12,521 bases of DNA from Eubacteriales Family XIII. Incertae Sedis bacterium (GTDB lineage Bacteria; Bacillota; Clostridia; Peptostreptococcales; Anaerovoracaceae): contig JAITPU010000047.1 in NCBI GenBank assembly GCA_031289235.1, forward strand, positions 1 through 12,521, given 5' to 3'. The stretch's first letter is position 1. The number at the start of each line of letters is the position of its first letter. Made by a program: the position numbers and the translations under genes. Below, one piece after another: positions 7,728 to 12,521 of the stretch. Below the pieces are notes generated by a model that saw nothing but the letters and a program-made list of their open reading frames with translations, had not been told where the DNA came from and did not search any database.

Positions 7728-8861
7728 ATGTCTTTAAAAATCTTTGCCATAGCGTCTTTTTTCACGGCGTTCGCGCTGACGTTTCTGTTAACGCCCGCCG
7801 CGATTAAGCTCGCGCCGAAGATCGGGGCGGTGGACGTCCCGGGGGACGGGCGCCGGATGCACACGAAACCGACGCCCAGATTCGGCGGGCTTGGCATATT
7901 CGCCGGGGTCATGCTTTCCATAGTTTGTTTTGCCTGGTTTTTTCCGTCGTCCGCACCGGACTATCCGCATTACGGAGGGAAAATAGAAGGCCTGATCGCC
8001 GGAGGGATCCTCATATATATCGTCGGAGTGCTGGACGACTTGTTTGGGCTGCCCGCCAAGGCGAAATTTCTGCTGCAAATCCTGTGCGCGTCCGTGGAAT
8101 GGGGATTCGGCGTGAGGATCACTTTTTTCACGAATTTTTTCGGCGAAGGCGTGGGGTATTTAGGCGTCGTGGCCAGCCTTCTCGTCACCGTGCTGTGGAT
8201 CGTCGGGATTACCAATACGATAAACCTCGTAGACGGCTTGGACGGGCTGGCGGCGGGAACGGTCGCCATAGCGTCGCTGTCCATAGCTTATACGGCTGTT
8301 CTCCAGCAGGACGTCATGTATATGTATATGGTCGTAATACCCATGGTGGCGATCGCGGGAGGCACTCTCGGGTTTCTGCCTTTTAATTTTCATCCGGCGA
8401 AAATTTTCATGGGCGACGGCGGCGCGCTTTTTCTGGGATTTATGCTCGCTTCTGTTTCCGTCGTCGGCTCGGTCAAAGGCGCGACTGTCATCGCGACTAT
8501 GATTCCCGCGCTTGTGCTGGGTCTGCCGATTTTCGACACCTGCTTCGCCATATTCCGCAGGCTGACCAGCGGACGCCCTATCATGGAAGCGGACGGGGGA
8601 CATTTGCATCATCGCCTGATGGCCGCGGGCATGGGGCAGGTAAGGTCGGTGCTTACCATGTACGGGATCAGCGGCGTGATGGGCGTCGTGGCGGTGCTGT
8701 TCAGCAGGGATCTGTTTGTGGAATCCGGCGCGCTCTTCATCATCGCGGCGACGTTTGTTTATATTCTTCTCAGTGACGCGAAAAGCCCTTATGTGAACCT
8801 GCGCGGCGTTAACGCCGCCAAAGTGGAGAGAAAAGAACGGCGAAAGTCGAAGAAGTTTTAG
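7728..8861 (+). CDS. Undecaprenyl-phosphate sugar-1-phosphate transferase (WecA/TagO, MraY family)
   Basis: The 377-residue polytopic membrane enzyme transfers a HexNAc-1-phosphate, most often GlcNAc-1-P, from a UDP-sugar to undecaprenyl phosphate. This is the first membrane step of O-antigen, enterobacterial common antigen or teichoic-acid-like glycans. Family motifs are present in order: RRMHTKPTPRFGG (42-54), VLDD (101-104) with the Mg-binding aspartates, NTINLVDGLDGLAAG (163-177), FMGDGG (227-232) and HLHHRL (292-297), the cytoplasmic motif typical of the WecA/TagO branch rather than MraY. Around ten hydrophobic helices can be picked out, and the C-terminus is a basic tail (KVERKERRKSKKF). 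The ATG at 7728 has GGGAG at 7715-7719. The UDP-GlcNAc 2-epimerase that follows points to GlcNAc/ManNAc-containing surface polysaccharide. The exact sugar cannot be read from sequence. Confidence 0.92.
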   Translation: MSLKIFAIASFFTAFALTFLLTPAAIKLAPKIGAVDVPGDGRRMHTKPTPRFGGLGIFAGVMLSIVCFAWFFPSSAPDYPHYGGKIEGLIAGGILIYIVGVLDDLFGLPAKAKFLLQILCASVEWGFGVRITFFTNFFGEGVGYLGVVASLLVTVLWIVGITNTINLVDGLDGLAAGTVAIASLSIAYTAVLQQDVMYMYMVVIPMVAIAGGTLGFLPFNFHPAKIFMGDGGALFLGFMLASVSVVGSVKGATVIATMIPALVLGLPIFDTCFAIFRRLTSGRPIMEADGGHLHHRLMAAGMGQVRSVLTMYGISGVMGVVAVLFSRDLFVESGALFIIAATFVYILLSDAKSPYVNLRGVNAAKVERKERRKSKKF

Positions 8862-8987
8862 TTTTATCGATTATAAATATCAGTCTGTCGTTTATGCCAT
8901 GTTGATTTAAGCGCTTCGTGGAGCCGTTTTCGCGTAATCGGCGCGATCCGGCGCGCTGCGGGCCAAGTGGATTGAAGAGGATATATT

Positions 8988-10100
8988 GTGAAAATTTTAA
9001 CAGTCTTCGGCACAAGGCCCGAGGCGATTAAAATGGCGCCGCTGGTGCGAAAGCTGAACGGCGAAAAAGATATGGAATCCGTGCTCTGCGTGACAGCGCA
9101 GCACCGTCATATGCTGGATCAGGTGCTGGAGCTTTTCCATCTCACGCCGGATTACGATTTAAACATCATGAAGCCGAATCAGAGCATAGGGATGATCACG
9201 TCCGGCGTACTCGCGGGGATTGAAAGCGTGCTGCGGGAAGAGAAACCCGACATAGTGCTGGTTCACGGCGATACGACTACCTCCTTTTCCACGGCGCTCG
9301 CGGCCTTTTACGCTCAATGCAGGATCGGGCACGTGGAAGCGGGACTGCGCACCTATGACAAATATTCACCGTGGCCGGAGGAAATGAACCGGCTTCTCAC
9401 AGGACGGCTGGCGGACCTGCATTTCGCGCCTACGGAACGAAACAAGAGAAACCTTACGCGCGAAGGCGTCTGCGAAGATGACATTTTTGTCACTGGAAAC
9501 ACGGTGATAGACGCCCTGCTGGAAGTGGCTGAAACGCAGTATGATTTTACTGAGGAGGGGCTGAAGGACGTTGATTTTTCCGGGCGAAGGGTTATCACGG
9601 TCACATGTCACAGGAGGGAAAATCTGGGCGAAAACATGGAGAATATTTTCGCCGCGATACGGGATATCGCGGAGGAATTTCCCGATGTGGAAGTGATCTA
9701 TCCTGTGCATCTGAACCCGAAGGTCCGGGAAGCGGCGGATAAGATATTGCGCGGACTGAAACGCGTGCGTCTCATTGAACCATTGCAGTATCAGCCCTTT
9801 GTCCATCTCATGGCGCGGTCATTTCTTATCATCACGGATTCGGGCGGGATGCAGGAGGAAGCTCCCTCCCTTGGGAAACCCGTGCTGGTGGTGCGGAAAG
9901 AAACAGAACGCCCGGAAGCGGTGGAGGCGGGCACTGTGAAGCTCGCGGGAGTGAGCAGACGTGAGATATATGAGATGACGAGAGAACTTCTCACAGATCA
10001 GGGCGCGTATGAGCGCATGGCGCGGGCGGTCAATCCATACGGCGACGGGCGCGCCTGCGGGAGGATTATTGAGGCGATAAAGCGGCGATGGGCAAATTGA
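8988..10100 (+). CDS. wecB: UDP-N-acetylglucosamine 2-epimerase (non-hydrolysing)
   Basis: The 370-residue cytoplasmic enzyme interconverts UDP-GlcNAc and UDP-ManNAc, a precursor of surface glycans. Signature stretches: FGTRPEAIKMAPL (7-19), HGDTTTS (93-99) with the conserved aspartate D95, HVEAGLRT (115-122), PEEMNR (130-135), TCHRREN (206-212), PVHLNP (239-244), TDSGGMQEEAP (283-293) and RKETERPE (303-310). Length and motif order are normal for the family, and all expected catalytic acids and the histidine near 208 are present. The GTG at 8988 has AAGAGG at 8975-8980, seven bases upstream. A 126-base gap separates it from the upstream transferase gene, long enough for a promoter, but I see no convincing -35/-10 pair. 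No terminator hairpin directly follows the stop. Confidence 0.96.
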   Translation: MKILTVFGTRPEAIKMAPLVRKLNGEKDMESVLCVTAQHRHMLDQVLELFHLTPDYDLNIMKPNQSIGMITSGVLAGIESVLREEKPDIVLVHGDTTTSFSTALAAFYAQCRIGHVEAGLRTYDKYSPWPEEMNRLLTGRLADLHFAPTERNKRNLTREGVCEDDIFVTGNTVIDALLEVAETQYDFTEEGLKDVDFSGRRVITVTCHRRENLGENMENIFAAIRDIAEEFPDVEVIYPVHLNPKVREAADKILRGLKRVRLIEPLQYQPFVHLMARSFLIITDSGGMQEEAPSLGKPVLVVRKETERPEAVEAGTVKLAGVSRREIYEMTRELLTDQGAYERMARAVNPYGDGRACGRIIEAIKRRWAN

Positions 10101-10115
10101 TGATTGTTCCGGTAG

Positions 10116-10266
10116 ATTGACGCAAATGTGCTGAAAGATTATCGGTTACGCCGAAAAAATACTCGCCTATTGCCGCGATGTCAAAGTACATGGTCGACGG
10201 TCGATTGCGCAACCCGAACCGGTTATATCACACTTAAAAAATTCCCCAAAATTTAATTTTTCGTAG
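10116..10266 (+). pseudogene. Possible broken remnant of a HepT/DUF86-type toxin start
   Basis: After wecB the DNA has no intact gene. Bases 10116-10136 read IDANVLK; a shift of frame then gives KIIGYAEKILAYCRDVK at 10135-10185, and that frame stays open to TAG at 10264-10266. The joined peptide resembles, from memory, the N-terminal helix of HepT (DUF86) toxins, which usually reads like a start methionine, a few residues, then KIIxYxEKIxxYC. The rest of a HepT protein is missing and what follows (RRSIAQPEPVISHLK) is not recognisable. This is inference from a short stretch and could be coincidence. Confidence 0.25.
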
Positions 10267-10280
10267 AGTTTGGGGAATTT
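10236..10280 (-). terminator. Rho-independent terminator of the minus-strand ATPase gene
   Basis: A perfect 12-bp inverted repeat, AAATTCCCCAAA (10239-10250) and TTTGGGGAATTT (10269-10280), flanks an 18-base loop. Read on the minus strand the stem runs into a T-rich tail (the AAAAAA run at 10236-10241 of the plus strand), 11 bases after the ATPase stop codon. On the plus strand no T-run follows the stem, so it is weaker as a terminator for wecB, though it may still serve both converging transcripts. The stem is AT-rich apart from the four G-C pairs. Confidence 0.72.
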
Positions 10281-10290
10281 CTAAAATATG

Positions 10291-11511
10291 TCACATAGTA
10301 TTCGCCTCGCCAAGAAGCCAATCAATCACATTCAGCTTCCGTATCCCGTCATACACGGGATTGCCGTCCCAATCCGCCGAAAGAAGATACTTGGCATTTG
10401 AATCCCTGATCATCCGAAGCGGGGTGATTTCCCGTCCAAGAGTCTTTTCGTCAACCACCGAATACGCAACTTGATAATATGAAATGTATCCGGCATGATC
10501 CATCGCAACGAAATCGACTTCTTTATCGCGCAGCTTACCGACATATACATGTCTATTCCGACGACGCAATTCGAGATACACAGCATTCTCAAGCAGATGC
10601 CCCCTATCGGTTCCGACTTGCTTACCGAGACGCGCACTTCTGAATCCCGGATCGACGACATAGTACTTATCAAGCGTTCGTAAGAGATTCTTTCCCTTGA
10701 TGTTGTATCTTGGAACCTTATAAAACAAGAACGTTGACGACAGGTAGTTCAAATATGTCGTGATTGTTTTATGGTCTATCGTAATCCCTTCGTTTTTAAA
10801 TATGTTTGCGATTGACTTCGGCGACGCATACGAGCCGACCGAATCCGCGAGATAGTCCATCACTTTGTTGAACATGGGTTTGTTGTATATCCTTCGACGT
10901 TTATAAATGTCTTTCTCAATAATTGTTGTTATCAATCCGTTCAAAAACTCGTCTGCCTGTTTTTGATTGATTTCACGAAACTCCACGGCTTGTGGAATAC
11001 CACCGTCAAAAAGAAAATTCCCAAAACTTTCGTCTTTTGATATGTTTGGGGAATTTGACATGGCATCGCGGTATTCCGCAAATGAGAACGGCAACATTTC
11101 GATTTCGATATAGCGCCCCGTAAGCAATGTGGCAAGTTCACCGGAAAGCAGATACCCGTTCGATCCGGTCACATACAAATCTACATTCTTCTTTATATAT
11201 AATCCATCGACCAGTCTCTCGAAACTTTCGATATTCTGCACTTCATCAAGAAAGATATAATTCATGCTACCGGAATCCAAACCTGATTTTATATGATCGT
11301 AAACCTGCTTCCAATCACCGATAGCCAAGACATCCGGATCTTCAAAATTCAAGAACTGTATCCGTTTATCGGGAACCGTCTGCTTGATCTCATCTGCAAA
11401 CATCTCAAGTAGTATGGATTTTCCGCTGCGCCGCACCCCGATGATAACCTTGATGATATGTCTATCCCGGAGTTCCAAAAGCGTTTTCATTTGCTGTTTT
11501 CGTTCAATCAT
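10291..11511 (-). CDS. AAA-type ATPase with DUF4143 C-terminal domain
   Basis: The 406-residue protein (from the ATG at 11511) belongs to the abundant but poorly characterised ATPase-DUF4143 family. Visible motifs: Walker A GVRRSGKS (25-32), Walker B YIFLDEVQ (85-92), the sensor-like VTGSNGYLL (114-122), and LTGRYIEIEMLPFSFAEY, the family hallmark after the ATPase core. The DUF4143 part (about 190-350) includes a winged-helix-like stretch (SPKSIANIF to TTYLNYL) and ends with KLRDKEVDFVAM and YYQVAYS, which resembles a PD-(D/E)XK nuclease-like core, though activity is unproven. Such genes move often and occur in many copies in anaerobes; no role is established. I chose 11511 because GGAGG (plus-strand CCTCC, 11517-11521) sits five bases upstream; an in-frame ATG at 11556 lacks a ribosome binding site and would add 15 residues. 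Base composition is clearly more AT-rich than the left region, suggesting acquisition by transfer. Confidence 0.93.
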   Translation of the reverse strand: MIERKQQMKTLLELRDRHIIKVIIGVRRSGKSILLEMFADEIKQTVPDKRIQFLNFEDPDVLAIGDWKQVYDHIKSGLDSGSMNYIFLDEVQNIESFERLVDGLYIKKNVDLYVTGSNGYLLSGELATLLTGRYIEIEMLPFSFAEYRDAMSNSPNISKDESFGNFLFDGGIPQAVEFREINQKQADEFLNGLITTIIEKDIYKRRRIYNKPMFNKVMDYLADSVGSYASPKSIANIFKNEGITIDHKTITTYLNYLSSTFLFYKVPRYNIKGKNLLRTLDKYYVVDPGFRSARLGKQVGTDRGHLLENAVYLELRRRNRHVYVGKLRDKEVDFVAMDHAGYISYYQVAYSVVDEKTLGREITPLRMIRDSNAKYLLSADWDGNPVYDGIRKLNVIDWLLGEANTM

Positions 11512-11516
11512 TGCGT

Positions 11517-11521
11517 CCTCC
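11517..11521 (-). promoter_or_regulatory. Ribosome binding site fixing the ATPase start
   Basis: The minus strand reads GGAGG five bases before ATG at 11511. The alternative in-frame ATG at 11556 has no comparable purine stretch, so this site decides the start. Confidence 0.8.
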
Positions 11522-11625
11522 AGTTGCAAACATTCATTTAAATTTCTGCATTCCAAGACTCTCTGTTCACTTGCAGATAACCAATTATCGCTTGTTTGCT
11601 CCCTATCACCTTTTATCGCCTACTA

Positions 11626-11742
11626 TTACGCTTTGATTGCATGGTACAATTGGGTTGTCAACTGAACTTCAAGCTCTTTCTCTGTCAAACTCTCCGTAAA
11701 GTCTCCAGCGATATCTTCTACTATCTGACCTCGCCCCAACAC
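11626..11742 (-). CDS. Small unrecognised reading frame, 38 codons
   Basis: The frame starts at GTG 11742 or TTG 11739, with AGGAGG (plus-strand CCTCCT, 11745-11750) directly upstream. The spacing of five bases favours the TTG. It stops at TAA 11626-11628. The peptide is acidic then polar, GRGQIVEDIAGDFTESL followed by TEKELEVQLTTQLYHAIKA. I do not recognise it. The frame is open a further 11 codons upstream without an ATG. It may be a true small protein, the end of a decayed gene, or chance; the unusually good ribosome binding site is the only positive evidence. It lies about 115 bases upstream of the ATPase start on the same strand. Confidence 0.3.
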   Translation of the reverse strand: MLGRGQIVEDIAGDFTESLTEKELEVQLTTQLYHAIKA

Positions 11743-11866
11743 TTCCTCCTGCTTGAATTTTTCAGTTCTTCATTTGTAAACAACAGCCATTGCGTTCAAT
11801 TACGTATAACTTTCTTCGTAAATTGCGTGTAATCGTACCCTATCTGCGTTATTGGGTTGCCAACTG
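11649..11866. repeat. Pair of near-identical 16-mers, 202 bases apart
   Basis: ATTGGGTTGTCAACTG (11649-11664) and ATTGGGTTGCCAACTG (11851-11866) differ at one base. On the minus strand they read QLTTQ and, in the corresponding frame, QLATQ followed by a stop. Threonine/glutamine repeats of this kind occur in linkers of AlbA_2-type proteins, which fits a decayed coding tail. Confidence 0.6.
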
Positions 11867-11878
11867 TTTTCCGCAATA

Positions 11879-12019
11879 AACTTGCAACTAATTGTGACCA
11901 ACTTGCAACAAACTCAACCACTAACTCATTAATTATATGTTGGAATTTAGCCATTTCACCACTTCGCTCTCCGAGCAACTTGCAACCACCTTGCTTATAA
12001 CTTGCTTATAACTTGCAAC
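11879..12019. repeat. Cluster of AACTTGCAAC repeats and an 11-bp tandem
   Basis: AACTTGCAAC occurs exactly at 11879-11888, 11900-11909, 11977-11986 and 12010-12019. An 11-bp unit CTTGCTTATAA is repeated in tandem at 11990-12000 and 12001-12011, directly abutting the last copy. Spacing is irregular (21, 77 and 33 bases). On the minus strand each copy encodes a VAS or LVAS peptide when read in the right frame, though not always the same frame. This argues for remnants of a repeat-coding tract rather than replication iterons. Confidence 0.75.
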
Positions 12020-12026
12020 CAATTCA

Positions 12027-12521
12027 TTAATCCTGTGCTCCTGCGAACCACCTCGCATTGCTTGTTTTCCCAACTACAAAAATCCGACCCTCCGCTTTCA
12101 ACTCACGTATATACACTTGAATCTGACTACGTGATTGTCCTGGCAATACCTGCTGAAACTCTTTGAGTTGCGCACCTGTAGTCCCACATTCCTTGATATG
12201 CTTAAACAACAATTCCTTGTTCGTATCGCGATCCAATCCGACAATGCGCGTTCGCTTCCCTGCCTTTCCCGTCACTTCGTAGAAACTGCGTGCAAGCACA
12301 TATTTGTTGCGTCCGATGTGCTCAACTACGCCCAGATCGACCAACGCCTTCAGCCTTCCGCGCATCCCACTCGGAATTTTTTCATCATAGTACAGCTTGT
12401 GCACCAGAACAAAATCATCTGTCGTGAAATGTGCGTACTGCTCTTGGCTGATTTGCTTCATGAGCAACAACTGCCCCTGATCCAAAATCAACGCCCCGAA
12501 CGTAATGCGCACAAGAAACGC
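12027..12521 (-). CDS. C-terminal part of a putative AlbA_2/HATPase-type ATP-binding protein (partial, 5' end outside window)
   Basis: The frame is open from the right edge (first visible codon GCG at 12521-12519) to TAA at 12027-12029, 164 codons. The GTG at 12512 is probably internal, since the frame continues upstream without a stop and no ribosome binding site precedes it. Two winged-helix-like segments can be seen: about 31-82 (FTTDDFVLVHKLYYDEKIP to HIGRNKYVLARSFYEV) and about 101-160 (NKELLFKHIKECGTTGAQL to ELKAEGRIFVVGKTSNARWF). This arrangement, preceded by QLLLMKQISQEQY, resembles the C-terminus of AlbA_2/Schlafen-like and HATPase-containing proteins annotated as putative transcriptional regulators or RNA-binding proteins. 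The N-terminal domains that would prove this lie outside. Composition is AT-richer than the left region. Degenerate repeat DNA follows its stop, so the original protein may have been longer. Confidence 0.6.
   Translation of the reverse strand, partial: AFLVRITFGALILDQGQLLLMKQISQEQYAHFTTDDFVLVHKLYYDEKIPSGMRGRLKALVDLGVVEHIGRNKYVLARSFYEVTGKAGKRTRIVGLDRDTNKELLFKHIKECGTTGAQLKEFQQVLPGQSRSQIQVYIRELKAEGRIFVVGKTSNARWFAGAQD

Larger units (their letters stand above)
11557..12026. other. AT-rich 470-base stretch without a convincing intact gene
   Basis: This gap between the ATPase and the partial gene at the right edge carries only short frames. On the minus strand they include a 38-codon frame with a strong ribosome binding site (11626-11742) and a 60-codon frame (11796-11978, product containing FVASWSQLVASLL). 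In another frame right after the neighbouring stop, 12031 to about 11940 reads INELVASYKQVISK, then VVASCSESEVVKWLNSN. Peptides of the type LVAS and INELV recur in different frames, and the DNA repeats that encode them are listed separately. The pattern suggests a once-coding, internally repeated tail that has slipped frame. No tRNA, CRISPR or insertion-sequence ends are seen. Confidence 0.6.

Noticed and set aside
8862..8987. Promoter or regulatory RNA in the gap before wecB
   Set aside because: The gap holds an 8-bp palindrome AAGCGCTT (8909-8916) and GC-rich runs, but I could not find a convincing -35/-10 pair, hairpin with T-run or known riboswitch core.
10101..10290. tRNA or attachment site after wecB as integration target
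   Set aside because: No cloverleaf or tRNA-like 3' end and no direct repeats flanking the AT-rich block could be seen within the window.
11796..11978. 60-codon minus-strand frame as a separate gene
   Set aside because: No good ribosome binding site precedes its possible starts, and its peptide is made of the same VAS repeats found in other frames nearby, so it is treated as part of the decayed tract.
11879..12019. CRISPR array or replication-origin iterons
   Set aside because: The 10-11 bp units are too short and irregularly spaced for CRISPR, there are no uniform spacers or cas genes, and no replication initiator gene is present. Coding-repeat decay explains the peptide pattern better.
10291..12521. 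Complete defence island
   Set aside because: One DUF4143 ATPase and one partial AlbA-like gene are suggestive of accessory DNA but are not a recognised defence system, and no nuclease, methylase or cyclic-nucleotide gene is visible.

Overview
The window has two parts. Positions 1 to about 10,100 are a dense, GC-rich, all-plus-strand run of eight intact genes with short gaps or small overlaps. Positions about 10,100 to 12,521 are visibly AT-richer and read on the minus strand. They hold one intact ATPase gene, the 3' end of a second gene that runs off the right edge, and stretches of degenerate, repeat-bearing DNA. Gene content and style fit a Gram-negative, anaerobic bacterium: a PilM/PilN fusion next to PilO and a short prepilin peptidase, a methionine synthase without reactivation domain, and a ComEB-type dCMP deaminase. 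I would guess Synergistota, but this is inference from recall of gene order and composition and was not tested.

Left region: an AIR-synthase/HypE-like protein (47-1042) is followed by a type IV pilus or type II secretion block. This consists of a PilM-PilN fusion (1055-2572), a PilO-like protein (2562-3215) and an A24 prepilin peptidase (3203-3910), joined by 11- and 13-base overlaps. Housekeeping genes follow almost without gaps: truA (3919-4770), a metH-type methionine synthase (4792-7215), dCMP deaminase (7248-7700), a WecA/TagO-type polyprenyl-phosphate sugar-1-phosphate transferase (7728-8861) and, after a 126-base gap, UDP-GlcNAc 2-epimerase wecB (8988-10100). The pilus genes form one functional unit (inner-membrane alignment platform plus prepilin processing). 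The last two form another: making UDP-ManNAc and loading a sugar phosphate onto undecaprenyl phosphate for surface polysaccharide.

Right region: after wecB there is a short tract (10116-10266) with a weak resemblance to the start of a HepT/DUF86 toxin, out of frame and broken. Next comes a perfect 12-bp hairpin whose T-run lies on the minus strand, which suits it as terminator of the DUF4143-family ATPase gene (10291-11511, minus). Upstream of that gene, 11557-12026 holds no convincing gene. It contains a small 38-codon reading frame with a strong ribosome binding site and a set of TTGCAAG-type repeats that translate to recurrent LVAS-like peptides. I read this as a decayed tail of the neighbouring gene. 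The window ends inside a partial gene (12027-12521, minus) with two winged-helix-like segments, resembling the C-terminus of AlbA_2/HATPase-type ATP-binding proteins.

I did not find a convincing new system. The most interesting items are the PilM-PilN fusion, the prepilin peptidase lacking the zinc-cysteine domain, the decayed repeat region, and a terminator-like hairpin with a similar 45-base copy inside the ATPase gene.
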